A stretch of DNA of 64,000 nucleotides, taken from NCBI RefSeq assembly GCF_000336635.1, contig NZ_AOLY01000009.1:144777-208776 (forward strand). The letters run 5' to 3'. Source of the DNA: Haloarcula japonica DSM 6131 (GTDB lineage Archaea; Halobacteriota; Halobacteria; Halobacteriales; Haloarculaceae). The notes below the pieces were generated by a model. That model was given only the letters and a program-made list of their open reading frames with translations, had not been told where the DNA came from and made no database searches. Within the stretch, counting starts at the first letter, position 1, and every line of letters begins with the position of its first letter. Shown one piece after another: positions 53,953-63,628 of the stretch. The translations under genes and the position numbers were made by a program.

Positions 53953-55503
53953 CTACAGCAACTGTGCGGCCTGGAACGCGATCTCAGAGACGCGGTTGAA
54001 GCCGGGCAGCAGGAGTACCGTTACGATGGCGGCGCCCACCACAGCGGTGTACAGCCCCATCGGGTACGACTCGATGGTCCGGCTGCCGGTCGGTTCCTCG
54101 ATCCACATCGCCTTGACGACGCGGGAGTAGTAGAACAGGCTGAGCGCGCTGTTGATGATGAGCGCGGCGGCCAGCGACCACGCGCTGACGTTGAGCGTCG
54201 CCTGGAACAGGTAGAACTTCGAGAAGAACCCGCCGCCGATCGGCAGGCCGGCGAGGCTGAGCAGGAACACCGTCATCGCCGCGCAGGCGACCGGCGCTTC
54301 CTTACCGAGGCCGTTGTAGTCCTCGAAGCGGCGGCCGACGCCCCAGTACTCGGCCAGCGCGATGAACAGGAACGCGCCCGTGTTCATGAAGCCGTAGACG
54401 AGCAGGTGGGACATCCCCGCACTCATGCTGAGACTCAGGCCTTCACCGGAGCCAGACACGGCGGCGAGTCCGATGAGGACGTAGCCGGCGTGGCCGACGC
54501 TGGAGTAGGCCAACATCCGCTTGACCGTCTCCTGGGTCGCGGCGGCGAAGTTCCCGATGAACATCGTCGCGATGGCGAGGATCTGGAACGCCATCACCCA
54601 GTTGATCGCGCCGCCAGCGGCGAGCAGGTCACCGATGGGGAAGGCGACAGCGAAGACGCGGAACGCCAGCACGAAGCCGGCGGCCTTCGACGCCGAGGAG
54701 AGGAACGCCGAGATCGGCGCTGGCGCGCCCTCGTATGCCTCGGGTGCCCAGAAGTGGAACGGTACCGAGGCCGTCTTGAATGCGACTCCGCCGATAATCA
54801 TCAAGATACCGACGCCAAGGATAGCCATCGGGACGGCAGGGTCACCGGACTGGGCCTGAACCGACCCGTCGACGATGGTCTGGACCGTGCCACTGGAAAT
54901 GGCCGTCGCGACGCCGTCGAATCGAAGCACACCCGTCGCAGCGTACACGAGCGAGATACCGTAGGCCAACACCGCCGAGGACACCGCGCCGATGAGGAAG
55001 TACTTCAAGCCCGCCTCGACGCTGCCCTTGTTCTCCTTGAGGAAGGCAACGAGCGCGTAGGACGGTAGGGACACCAGTTCGAGTGCGACGAAGGCCGTCG
55101 CCAGGCTGTTGGCCGCGCTCAGGAGGCTCATCCCGGTCGCGGACAGCAGGACCAGCGCGAAGAACTCGGCCTGGTAGCTGTGTTCGGCGACGTAGTCGTA
55201 GCTCGCGAGCACGACCAGCGTCGTGACGCTGCCGACGATGGCCATGAAGAACAGGGCCATCTGATCGACGACGAGCTGGTTGTTGAACAGCGCGACGCCA
55301 GTGCTATCGGCGATTCCGGTGCCGGCGGAGATAAACCAGCCGGCGAACCCGAAGGAGGCCAGGGAGCCGACCACCGAGATCCCGGCCAGCAGTCCCGTGT
55401 TCGTCGTGTCCGGGTTAATCGAGTCCGACAGCAGCAACACTAGGGAGGCGAGGCCCAGCGAAAGTGCCGGGGCGAGCGCCATCCAGTCAGGGAGTGCGAC
55501 CAT
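53953..55503 (-). CDS. nuoN: NADH-quinone oxidoreductase-like complex I subunit N
   Basis: 516 aa with about 14 membrane segments, one of the three antiporter-like proton-pumping subunits. ALELVSLPSYALVAF, FKTASVPFHFWAPEAYEGAP and LAYSSVGHAGYVLIGL contain the key Glu, Lys and His of the channel. Last gene of the nuo operon; its ATG directly follows the nuoM stop. Confidence 0.95.
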   Translation of the reverse strand: MVALPDWMALAPALSLGLASLVLLLSDSINPDTTNTGLLAGISVVGSLASFGFAGWFISAGTGIADSTGVALFNNQLVVDQMALFFMAIVGSVTTLVVLASYDYVAEHSYQAEFFALVLLSATGMSLLSAANSLATAFVALELVSLPSYALVAFLKENKGSVEAGLKYFLIGAVSSAVLAYGISLVYAATGVLRFDGVATAISSGTVQTIVDGSVQAQSGDPAVPMAILGVGILMIIGGVAFKTASVPFHFWAPEAYEGAPAPISAFLSSASKAAGFVLAFRVFAVAFPIGDLLAAGGAINWVMAFQILAIATMFIGNFAAATQETVKRMLAYSSVGHAGYVLIGLAAVSGSGEGLSLSMSAGMSHLLVYGFMNTGAFLFIALAEYWGVGRRFEDYNGLGKEAPVACAAMTVFLLSLAGLPIGGGFFSKFYLFQATLNVSAWSLAAALIINSALSLFYYSRVVKAMWIEEPTGSRTIESYPMGLYTAVVGAAIVTVLLLPGFNRVSEIAFQAAQLL

Positions 55504-57039
55504 CTATGCACCACCTCCGATTTCGAGAACCGGTGAAATCGAGTCCTGTATCATGGCAAAGGAGAGGTCCGGTGCGACACCGAGTGCGATGACCAGCAGG
55601 AGCAACACGGCCAGTGGCGCGACGTCGTGGAACGCGGCCGGGCTGACCTCGTAGTCCGTCTCCAGGCTGAAGGCCCCGAACAGCGTGCGCTGCATGGCCC
55701 ACAGCAGGTAGCCGGCCACGATGACGATGCCGAACATCGCCAGCGAGGTCAGCACGGGCGCGGCCCCGCCGAGCGTCGGCGCGTTGAACGAACCCTGGAA
55801 GATGAAGTACTCCCCGGCGAAGCCGGCCATCAGCGGCAGGCCCATGTAGCCGAAGGCGGCGGCGACGAAGATGCCGACCGTCCAGGGCATGCGGTCCGCG
55901 AGGCCGGACATGTCGCCGACCATCCGCGTGTGCGTCGTGTTGTAGATGACGCCGACGGCCATGAACATCAGCCCCGAGATGAGGCCGTGGGCGATCATCT
56001 GGAAGGTCGCCCCGCCCATGCCGTACGGCGTGAATGCGACCAGGCCCAAGATGACGTAGCCCATCGACGAAATCGAGGAGTAGGCGACGATGCGCTTGAG
56101 GTCCCGCTGTGCCAGCGCGAGCATCGCCCCGTAGATGACGCTGACAACGCCGATAATCGCCAGCGGAACCGCAAGCTGGCGTGCCGTGTCAGCGAGCATC
56201 GTGAAGTTGAACCGCAGCAGTGCGTAGGTCCCCATCTTCAGGAGGACACCAGCCAGCATGACCGACACCGGCGTCGGGGCCTCGACGTGGGCGTCCGGCA
56301 GCCACGTGTGCAGCGGGAAGACGGGCACCTTCACCGCGAACCCGAAGAACATTAGGATGAAGGAGATGGTCATCAGGTTCACGCCGGCGATGGTCGGGAG
56401 GCCGCTCGCGGTGCGGAACGCCTCGGCCATCGCGGGCAGGGACAGCGACGTGAGGTCAGTACTGAACACGAGCGCGAACAGGCCCGCGAACATGACCAGC
56501 GACGCCACGTTCGTGTAGACGAAGAACTTGATGGCGGCGTACTTCCGGCGCGGGCCGCCCCAGACACCGATGAGCAGGTACATCGGGATGAGGACGCCCT
56601 CCCAGAAGACGAACCAGAGGAAGAAATCCAGCGCGGAGAACACGCCGATGAGGCTCACTTCCATGAACAGCATCAGCCCGTAGAACTGGGACTGGCGCTC
56701 GTCGATAGGCGTCCACGCCGAGACGATGGCGAGCGTCGTCAGCACCGTCGTCAGCGCGAGCAGCGGCATACTGATGCCGTCGAGGCCGACGTAGTACGAC
56801 ACTTCCAGTTCACCCAGCGTGATCCACGGGATCTGCTGGCCGAACGCGATGTCGGCGGGTGACAGCAGGGCGTTGCCCGTGCCGCCGTACTGCGTGAGGT
56901 ACACCCAGTACATGTAGATGCTACCGAGCGCCGGAATCGCACTGACGGCCGCGGCGAGCTTTCCGGCGTACCGGTCAGGCGAGAGGAACACGAGCCCGGT
57001 TCCCAGCAGGGTCACGAGCAGGAGCGCAGCGACCCACAT
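55504..57039 (-). CDS. nuoM: Complex I subunit M
   Basis: 511 aa, about 14 membrane segments. MEVSLIGVFSALDFFLWFVFWEGVLIPMYLLIGVWGG, FAVKVPVFPLHTWLPDAHVEAPTPVSVMLAGVLLKMGTY and YSSISSMGYVILGL are the classical antiporter-subunit signatures with the channel Glu/Lys/His. The start follows the nuoL stop without a gap. Confidence 0.96.
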   Translation of the reverse strand: MWVAALLLVTLLGTGLVFLSPDRYAGKLAAAVSAIPALGSIYMYWVYLTQYGGTGNALLSPADIAFGQQIPWITLGELEVSYYVGLDGISMPLLALTTVLTTLAIVSAWTPIDERQSQFYGLMLFMEVSLIGVFSALDFFLWFVFWEGVLIPMYLLIGVWGGPRRKYAAIKFFVYTNVASLVMFAGLFALVFSTDLTSLSLPAMAEAFRTASGLPTIAGVNLMTISFILMFFGFAVKVPVFPLHTWLPDAHVEAPTPVSVMLAGVLLKMGTYALLRFNFTMLADTARQLAVPLAIIGVVSVIYGAMLALAQRDLKRIVAYSSISSMGYVILGLVAFTPYGMGGATFQMIAHGLISGLMFMAVGVIYNTTHTRMVGDMSGLADRMPWTVGIFVAAAFGYMGLPLMAGFAGEYFIFQGSFNAPTLGGAAPVLTSLAMFGIVIVAGYLLWAMQRTLFGAFSLETDYEVSPAAFHDVAPLAVLLLLVIALGVAPDLSFAMIQDSISPVLEIGGGA

Positions 57040-59136
57040 CTAGAACCACCCTCCCATGATGCCGAAGGCGGCAAGCAAGAGTACGAGTCCAAGCGTCAGC
57101 AGCGTCGCGTAGTTGCTGACGACGCCGGACTGGATGCGTCGGATGCGGCTGCCGCCGAACAGGCTGACGCTGGAGATGCCGTTGACGACGCCGTCGACGA
57201 CACCCTGGTCGAACTTGTTCATCACTCGGGCGAGCGGGTAGGTTACACCCGTCGCGAGCCACACCTGATATTCGTCCTGATAGTAGTTGTGCATGAGTAG
57301 CGTCTTCAGACCGCCAAGCTTGTCGGTATGCTCGACCGGGTCGGCACCGGCATAGAGGCTCCGCGCGACGAGCACGCCGGCGAGTGCCAGCCCGAGTGAG
57401 ACAGCTGCCGAGGCCAGTAGCGTCGTGATCTCACCGCCCAGCGGGTATGCCGGGTCAACGTGGGGCACTTCGTGCAGCAGTTCCTCGTAGTGGTGCAGAT
57501 CCGTCGAGAGGAGTTCGGGCCAGCCGCCCTCCTCCGGTCCACTTAGCCACGTGTGGAGGAAGTCGATGTGCGCGCCGGTGAGCTTCGCGACCGGAGCCAT
57601 GTTGATGAATCCGATAGTCGTAGCAAGGATGCCAAGCACCGTCAGCGGGCCCTTGACGTTCCAGCGGACGGGCTCGGGGTCACGAGCGGTGTCCGAGCGC
57701 GCGTCGCCGTGGAAGGTCAGGTACACCATCCGGAAGGTGTAGAAGCCGGTGAAGAACACGGCCAGCAGCCCCATGGCGTACGCGGCCAGATAGACCGTCC
57801 CGAGGCCGCCCTCAGTACCGAAGCCGTGGATGAGTGCTTCGTACAGCACCTCGTCCTTGGACCAGAAGCCGGCGAAGGGAACGATGCCGGCCAGTGCGAG
57901 CGAGCCGGCGAGGAACGTCCAGTAGGTCACCGGCATCCGATCTTTCAGACCGCCCATGTCCCACATGTTCTCGTTGTGGTGCATGGCGATGATGACCGAC
58001 CCTGCGCCGAGGAACAGCAGCGCCTTGAACACGGCGTGGGTGGTCAGGTGGAAGACAGCGGCGATATAGCCACCCGAGCCCAGCGCGAGCATCATGTACC
58101 CGTACTGGGAGATGGTGGAGTACGCGAGCACTTGCTTGATTTCCTGTTTGACCAGGCCCATCGTTGCCGCAAACAGTGCGGTGAAGCCGCCGATGAGGGC
58201 AATGACGGCCAGTGCCGTCGGCGAGAGCGCGTAGAAGCCGTACATACGCGCGACGAGGTACACACCAGCCGCGACCATCGTCGCCGCGTGGATCAGCGCC
58301 GAGACCGGCGTCGGACCCTCCATCGCGTCGGGCAGCCACGTGTGCAGCGGGAACTGCGCGGACTTGCCGACGACGCCGCCCAGCACGAGGAGGCTGAGCA
58401 CGGTGAACCACTGCTGTGGCCCCATGCCGACCGTCTCCAGCATCGCGATACCCTCAACCTCGCCGTCAACGATGGCGTGTTCGGCTAGCATCGGGAAGCT
58501 CTCGGCGACCACTTCGCCGCCCTGCGTAATGGGGGCGAAGAGGCCGGTCCCGAAGGTGGCGAAGATGCCGACGACGCCGATGAGGAAGAAGTAGTCACCG
58601 AAGCGGGTGACCAGGAACGCCTTCTTCGCGGCACTCGGCGGGCCGTCGTCGCGGAACCAGAAGCCGATGAGCAGGTACGAACACAGGCCCACCAGCTCGA
58701 AGAACATGAACGCCATCAGGAGGTTGTTGGCGACGACGAACCCGAGCATGCTCGCCGTGAACAGGCCAAGCCCGCCGTAGTAGCGCGGGAGGCCGGTCTC
58801 GCCCTCGTCGTTCATGTAGCCAAGCGAGAAGATGTGGACGAGGAACGAGATGAGACAGACGATGAGCAGCATGAGCGCCGACAGCGGGTCGAGCAGGAGT
58901 CCGAAGTTGAGCTGGAGCGTCTCGACGCTCGTGGTCCACTGGTACAGTATCTCGTTGTGGACCTCACCGCCGGCCACTGTCAGCGCGACCCAGATCGACA
59001 GCAGAAGCGATCCGCCCGTCGCGGTGATGCCTGCGAGCGCGCCGCCTTTCGGCATGCGGTCGCCGGCAAACAGCGCAACGAGGAACGATACGAACGGCAG
59101 CAGGACAATCGCCGGAGCGTATGTGAATGCAGCCAT
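57040..59136 (-). CDS. nuoL: Complex I subunit L
   Basis: 698 aa, about 16 membrane segments and the C-terminal extension that carries the long lateral helix. FFELVGLCSYLLIGFWF, VGKSAQFPLHTWLPDAMEGPTPVSALIHAATMV and YSTISQYGYMMLALG are intact. Proton-pumping subunit at the distal arm. Confidence 0.97.
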   Translation of the reverse strand: MAAFTYAPAIVLLPFVSFLVALFAGDRMPKGGALAGITATGGSLLLSIWVALTVAGGEVHNEILYQWTTSVETLQLNFGLLLDPLSALMLLIVCLISFLVHIFSLGYMNDEGETGLPRYYGGLGLFTASMLGFVVANNLLMAFMFFELVGLCSYLLIGFWFRDDGPPSAAKKAFLVTRFGDYFFLIGVVGIFATFGTGLFAPITQGGEVVAESFPMLAEHAIVDGEVEGIAMLETVGMGPQQWFTVLSLLVLGGVVGKSAQFPLHTWLPDAMEGPTPVSALIHAATMVAAGVYLVARMYGFYALSPTALAVIALIGGFTALFAATMGLVKQEIKQVLAYSTISQYGYMMLALGSGGYIAAVFHLTTHAVFKALLFLGAGSVIIAMHHNENMWDMGGLKDRMPVTYWTFLAGSLALAGIVPFAGFWSKDEVLYEALIHGFGTEGGLGTVYLAAYAMGLLAVFFTGFYTFRMVYLTFHGDARSDTARDPEPVRWNVKGPLTVLGILATTIGFINMAPVAKLTGAHIDFLHTWLSGPEEGGWPELLSTDLHHYEELLHEVPHVDPAYPLGGEITTLLASAAVSLGLALAGVLVARSLYAGADPVEHTDKLGGLKTLLMHNYYQDEYQVWLATGVTYPLARVMNKFDQGVVDGVVNGISSVSLFGGSRIRRIQSGVVSNYATLLTLGLVLLLAAFGIMGGWF

Positions 59137-59139
59137 CTG

Positions 59140-59442
59140 TTACCACCTCATCGTCGTCGCCTTCGTCACGTCCACGTCTGTGAAGTTGCGGTACAGGACC
59201 AGGACGATACCGATCCCGATGGCGACCTCTGCGGCGGCGAGTGCCATCGTGAACAGGCTGAACACCTGGCCGGTGAGGTTCCCGTGTTGCAGCGAGAACG
59301 CGACGAGGTTGATGTTCGCAGCGTTCAGCATCAGCTCGACGGACATCAGGAAGATGAGCGCGTTCCGTCGCGTAAGGATGCCGAACAGGCCGATACAGAA
59401 TATGGCCGCCGACAGGAGGAGATACGTCTCGGCCGGAATCAC
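59140..59442 (-). CDS. nuoK: Complex I subunit K
   Basis: 100 aa, three membrane helices. FGILTRRNALIFLMSVELMLNAANINLVAF carries the conserved channel Glu; the C-terminal helix has AAAEVAIGIGIVLVLYR. Its start overlaps the end of nuoJ2 by 4 nt. Confidence 0.96.
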   Translation of the reverse strand: MIPAETYLLLSAAIFCIGLFGILTRRNALIFLMSVELMLNAANINLVAFSLQHGNLTGQVFSLFTMALAAAEVAIGIGIVLVLYRNFTDVDVTKATTMRW

Positions 59443-59837
59443 GAGTCGTCACCTCCCGGACCACCGTCAGCGGCAACGGCCATGTCGTCGTCGTCCGTGG
59501 TTTCGACACCGAGGGTTACTGATTCGCCAGCGACTTCGCGTCGGGCGAGCATGACAGCCCCGACAAGAGCGGCCACCAGCACGATGTCGATCACTTCGAA
59601 GGCAACGAGGAACCCTTCGCCGGGAACGGCCGTCTCACCCTCGCCCATAATCGCGCCCGGGGCGATATCGAACATCGCCGCGCCGAGGCTCTTGGTTATC
59701 GCCGCTCCCTCGCCGAAGCCCGTTGGCGCGGGAAACGAGACGCCCATAAACACAGCCCCGAGAACGATGAACAGGGCGATTGCAGCCAGTCCAGCGACGA
59801 AACTCCCCTCCGTCTGTAGTTCGGGTTTTGTGGTCAT
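59439..59837 (-). CDS. nuoJ2: Complex I subunit J, C-terminal half
   Basis: 132 aa. Two or three membrane segments (LAAIALFIVLGAVFMGVSF and VAFEVIDIVLVAALVGAVMLARRE) match the C-terminal half of NuoJ. Haloarchaea encode NuoJ in two pieces. Overlaps nuoJ1 by 4 nt and nuoK by 4 nt, so the two halves are co-translated. Confidence 0.88.
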   Translation of the reverse strand: MTTKPELQTEGSFVAGLAAIALFIVLGAVFMGVSFPAPTGFGEGAAITKSLGAAMFDIAPGAIMGEGETAVPGEGFLVAFEVIDIVLVAALVGAVMLARREVAGESVTLGVETTDDDDMAVAADGGPGGDDS

Positions 59838-60103
59838 GGTGTCACCTCGATCACCGACTCGTCCTCGCGGGTCAGCATCACCGCGAAGGTGATGAGAACG
59901 AGGACGCCGCCGACGTACACCAGGATCTGCATCGTTGCGACGAACGCCGCCTGGTTCATTACGTAGAACACTGCGACGCTGACGAGTGACACGCCCAGTA
60001 ACAGCGCCGAGTGCCAGACGTCCCGGACTAACACGACGCCCGCAGCGCTGCCCACCGTTACCATAGCGAACAGCGCGAACGCAATTGACTCTGCCAGTGC
60101 CAT
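59834..60103 (-). CDS. nuoJ1: Complex I subunit J, N-terminal half
   Basis: 89 aa from the ATG at 60103 (MALAESIAFALFAM). Three membrane segments, with VFYVMNQAAFVATMQILVYVGGVLVLITFAVML carrying the TM3 pi-bulge region of NuoJ. Preceded by a 288-bp gap instead of the tight spacing of the rest of the operon. Confidence 0.9.
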   Translation of the reverse strand: MALAESIAFALFAMVTVGSAAGVVLVRDVWHSALLLGVSLVSVAVFYVMNQAAFVATMQILVYVGGVLVLITFAVMLTREDESVIEVTP

Positions 60104-60391
60104 CTTACTTGGAGACTCTTTGCGGCGTCCCTTTGAAGATTCCTCTTTCGTCTCGCCAGTAGAGCCACTGTTTGCCGGTATGGCCCCCAGATTTCGGGGC
60201 ACTTCCGTCCTGCTGGCGAAAATGTACCAATCTACGACCGCCTTTGACGCCACATACTGTCGCTCCACCTCGGGCCGATACCGGAAAGCCAGCCTGAGCG
60301 GTTGCGGCTGTTGGGAAAGTCCGCGCGAATCAGAACATGGCAGTCGCTTCGGGGGTAGTAAGCAAAACCCGCTGAAAGTCCGTCGAAGGAG
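60104..60391. other. Unusually long gap inside the nuo operon
   Basis: 288 bp between nuoI and nuoJ1, where all other junctions overlap or are a few to about 50 bp. No convincing coding frame on either strand. It might hold an internal promoter; on the reverse strand TACATTTTC (60218-60226) is a weak TATA candidate. Confidence 0.45.
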
Positions 60392-60853
60392 TTACTGGTA
60401 GTCGACTTCGCCGTCGCCCTCGCCGATCCACGCGCCCCGGTCGGGTTCGCGTGACTCGAGCGGGTCGATGTCCTTGTACCACGGCACGTTCTTGAGCTGT
60501 TCCTTGTCGTAGGCGAACTCGTCTTTCGTGTCCGCGGTGAACTCGAAGTTCTGGGTGAGCAGGATGGCGTCGGTCGGGCACACTTCCTCGCACAGCCGGC
60601 AGTAGATACACTGGCCGATGTGGAGGTTGTACTGCTCGCCGTTTCGCTGTTCGTCCATCACAATCTGGATCGTGTTGTTCGGGCAGACGTTCTCACACTG
60701 CCGACACCAGATACACCGCTCCTGGCTCCACTTGTGGACGCCGCGGAAACGGGGGCTCACCTCTGGGGCGACGTCAGGGTACTCCACCGTGAACGTCTCC
60801 CCGTCGAGGGCGTGTTTCATCGTCGTCGCCATTGATTTCAGGATTCCAATCAT
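60392..60853 (-). CDS. nuoI: Complex I subunit I (two 4Fe-4S clusters)
   Basis: 153 aa. Two 4Fe-4S motifs are visible, CIWCRQCENVCPN (about residues 47-59) and CIYCRLCEEVCPTD (about 82-95). They carry electrons from the donor side towards the N2 cluster in NuoB. An N-terminal helix region and an acidic tail flank the ferredoxin fold. Confidence 0.97.
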   Translation of the reverse strand: MIGILKSMATTMKHALDGETFTVEYPDVAPEVSPRFRGVHKWSQERCIWCRQCENVCPNNTIQIVMDEQRNGEQYNLHIGQCIYCRLCEEVCPTDAILLTQNFEFTADTKDEFAYDKEQLKNVPWYKDIDPLESREPDRGAWIGEGDGEVDYQ

Positions 60854-60899
60854 GAGTGGTCACCTCCGGTCGCTCGCGGGTCGGTTCGCGTGGCCGCCA

Positions 60900-61940
60900 T
60901 CAGACGGTCACCCCGACGATAACCGCGGTCAGCAGTAGGTTCGCCAGCGACAGCACCAGCATTCCCTTCCAGCCGATTTCGATAAGCTGGTCGATCCGGA
61001 CGCGTGGGACCGCCGAGCGGGCCCACTGCGTGAACAGGAAGACGCCCCAGATCTTGATGAGGAACCAGACGATGCCCGGCAGGACCGGACCGGCCGGTCC
61101 GCCGAGGAAGATCGTGGCGATGATCGCCCCGCCGAGGAAGATGTGGATGAACTCCCCGAGGTAGATCAGGACGAAGTACACCGAGGAGTACTCGGTCTGG
61201 TAGCCGGCGACAATCTCAGTTGGCGCTTCGGGGATGTCGAACGGGTTCCGGCCGACCTCCGCGAGGTTCGCGATCATGAACAGCACGAACGCGAAGGGGT
61301 TCACGAACGCGTACCACGACGGCAGCGGGCCGATCAGCGACTGCTGCTGTGCAGCGACGATCTCGCTCATCTGGAGCGAGCCGGCGAAGATGACCACCGA
61401 CGCGCCCGTCAGGATGAGCGGGATCTCGTAGGCGAGGTTTTGCGCGACGGCGCGCAGCCCGCCGAGGAACGAGTACTTGTTGTTCGATGCGTAGCCGGCC
61501 ATCACGAGCCCGATAGACGTGGTCGAGGCCACGGCGAACACGTACGCCAGCCCGACCTCAGGGTCAGCGAGGTGGATGCCGTTCCCCATCGGAATCACCG
61601 CGAAGCCAAGCAGCGCGGTACTGGCGATAATCAGCGGCGCGAGGTCCCATGCCGGTCGGTCAGCGCCTTCTGGAACGATGAGTTCCTTCGACAGCAGGCG
61701 AACGGCGTCGGCCACGATAATGAACAGCCCGTACGGACCGATACGGTCGACGGCGATACGGTCGGTAAACGCGGCCGTAATCTTTCGCTTCGCCCACGGG
61801 CCGGCAAGCGCCGTGTTCGTCATCATGAGCGTCCCGATGAGCCCGGCCCCAACGAGGCTCAGCACGATCATCACGGCCGTGCTGTTGGGATCCAGCCCAA
61901 GCAGGTTCGCGAGCGTTTCCGGTAACGGCGCCGACTGCAT
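60900..61940 (-). CDS. nuoH: Complex I subunit H
   Basis: 346 aa, about eight membrane segments. The quinone-chamber loop has AEVGRNPFDIPEAPTEIVAGYQTEYS and IRVDQL-like RVRIDQLIEIGWK. It links the hydrophilic arm to the pumps. Start overlaps the nuoCD stop (TAATG). Confidence 0.97.
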   Translation of the reverse strand: MQSAPLPETLANLLGLDPNSTAVMIVLSLVGAGLIGTLMMTNTALAGPWAKRKITAAFTDRIAVDRIGPYGLFIIVADAVRLLSKELIVPEGADRPAWDLAPLIIASTALLGFAVIPMGNGIHLADPEVGLAYVFAVASTTSIGLVMAGYASNNKYSFLGGLRAVAQNLAYEIPLILTGASVVIFAGSLQMSEIVAAQQQSLIGPLPSWYAFVNPFAFVLFMIANLAEVGRNPFDIPEAPTEIVAGYQTEYSSVYFVLIYLGEFIHIFLGGAIIATIFLGGPAGPVLPGIVWFLIKIWGVFLFTQWARSAVPRVRIDQLIEIGWKGMLVLSLANLLLTAVIVGVTV

Positions 61941-63622
61941 TACCGGTCCACCTCCCCGAGGACGATGTCGAGGCTCCCGAGCGAGGCGATCATGTCAGGG
62001 ATGTACTCGCCCTGGGACATCTCCGGCAGCGTCTGCAGGTTCGAGAAGCACGGGCTGCGGATCTTGAACCGGGCCGGCTTGTCCGTCCCATCCGATCGGA
62101 TATAGATGCCGAGTTCGCCCTTCGCACCCTCGACGGAGCGGTAGATCTCCTTGTCGGGGTCCGGTCGGAGCGTCCGCGGGACGTTGGCCTGGATCTCGCG
62201 GTCGTCTTCCGGCCACTGCTCCAGCAGGTCGACACACTGCTCGATGATACGCGCGGACTCCTCGACCTCGCGAAGGCGGACGAGAACGCGACTGAAGTTA
62301 TCGCCGCCCTGTTCGGTGACGACGTTCCAGTCGAGTTCGTCGTAGTAGCCGTATGGGTCGTCCCGGCGGATGTCGTAGTCGACGCCCGAGCCGCGTGCCA
62401 CGGGACCGGTCGCGCCGTACTGTTTGACCTGCTCCGGGGAGAGGACGCCGGTGTCGACACACCGCATCTGGAAGATCTCGTTACCGGTGACGAGGTCGTG
62501 GATCTCCTCAAGCTTGTGCGGGAGGTCATCGAGGAAGTCGCGGATCTTCTCGAAGTACTCCTCGCGGGGCTCGGGCAGATCCCAGGCGACCCCGCCCAGC
62601 CGCAGGTAGTTGAACATCAGCCGCTGGCCAGTCAGGTCTTCCAGCAGGTTCTGGACGATCTCGCGGTCGCGGATCCCGTACTGGAAGACGGCGGTGAAGT
62701 CGCCGAAGACGTCCAGTGCGAACGTCGCCAGCGCGAGTTCGTGCGAGGCGATCCGGCACATCTCCGCCGCCATCGTCCGGATGACCTGCGCGTACTCCGG
62801 GACTTCGATATCTGCGAGGTCCTCAGCGGCGCGCGCGTACGCCCACTCGTTGAGGATCCCAGCGGAAATGTAGTCCCACCGGTCGGGGTACGGCATGATC
62901 TGGTGGCGGTAGGTGCCCTGCTGACACATCTGCTCCTCACAGCGGTGCAGGTAGCCGATGTCGGGTTCGAGATCGGCGATCTGCTCGCCGTCAAGCACCG
63001 TTTCGACGTGGAGCACGCCGTGGGTTGCCGGGTGGTGCGGCCCGATGTTGACGAACATCGTGTCCGGGTCGTCCTCGCTGCGCTTGTCGTCTTCCAGCGG
63101 GTTCGCGTGCTCGCGTAGTGAGACGATCTGTGGCTGATCCTGATTGTAATCCTGACTCAGGGGGTGGCCCTGCCAGGTCTCGGGTAGGAGGATACGCCGG
63201 AGGTCCGGATGGTCGTCGTAGTCGATGCCGACGAGGTCATACGCCTCCCGTTCGTGCCAGTCCGCGGTGTCGTAGACACGAGCGGCCGACTCGTTGTGCG
63301 GGTCGTCTTTCGGCGACGGGACGATGATCGACAGTTCCTGTGTCGGGTCATCGAACTTCCGCAGGTGGTAGATGGATTCGTACCGGTCGTCGTACTCCTG
63401 TGCCGTAACACAGGCGCAGTGGTCGAACCCAGCTTCCTCTTTCAGCGTCGAGAGGACTTCCTGAACCTCGTCGGGACGGATGACGAACCCCTCGGCGTTG
63501 ACGTGCTCCTCGCGGTCGAGGACGTGGCCCCCGAGTAGGTCCGCGAGCGCGTCGTAATCGAGGCCGTCCTCCGTAACGCCGACGTCGAGCGCCGTATCGC
63601 GTGATGGTTTTTCTAAACTCAT
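61940..63622 (-). CDS. nuoCD: Complex I fused subunit C-D
   Basis: 560 aa. The N-terminal about 165 residues are NuoC (YESIYHLRKFDDP, DTADWHEREAYDLVGIDYDDHPDLRRILLP). The rest is NuoD: NIGPHHPATHGVLHVE, IGYLHRCEEQM, AAEMCRIASHELALATF and a C-terminal LGSLDIVLGEVDR. HHPATHG forms part of the quinone site. Fusion of C and D is common in archaea. Follows nuoB by 6 bp. Confidence 0.97.
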   Translation of the reverse strand: MSLEKPSRDTALDVGVTEDGLDYDALADLLGGHVLDREEHVNAEGFVIRPDEVQEVLSTLKEEAGFDHCACVTAQEYDDRYESIYHLRKFDDPTQELSIIVPSPKDDPHNESAARVYDTADWHEREAYDLVGIDYDDHPDLRRILLPETWQGHPLSQDYNQDQPQIVSLREHANPLEDDKRSEDDPDTMFVNIGPHHPATHGVLHVETVLDGEQIADLEPDIGYLHRCEEQMCQQGTYRHQIMPYPDRWDYISAGILNEWAYARAAEDLADIEVPEYAQVIRTMAAEMCRIASHELALATFALDVFGDFTAVFQYGIRDREIVQNLLEDLTGQRLMFNYLRLGGVAWDLPEPREEYFEKIRDFLDDLPHKLEEIHDLVTGNEIFQMRCVDTGVLSPEQVKQYGATGPVARGSGVDYDIRRDDPYGYYDELDWNVVTEQGGDNFSRVLVRLREVEESARIIEQCVDLLEQWPEDDREIQANVPRTLRPDPDKEIYRSVEGAKGELGIYIRSDGTDKPARFKIRSPCFSNLQTLPEMSQGEYIPDMIASLGSLDIVLGEVDR

Positions 63623-63628
63623 GGCAGG

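Noticed and set aside
57553..58488. 311-codon forward frame opposite nuoL
   Set aside because: Antisense of nuoL; hydrophilic, Arg/His/Glu-rich and motif-free.
60290..60391. GGAAAGTCC string within the nuo gap, recalling a conserved RNase P RNA box
   Set aside because: Only this short match is present; the other conserved RNase P RNA regions and a complementary closing helix cannot be found in the available space.
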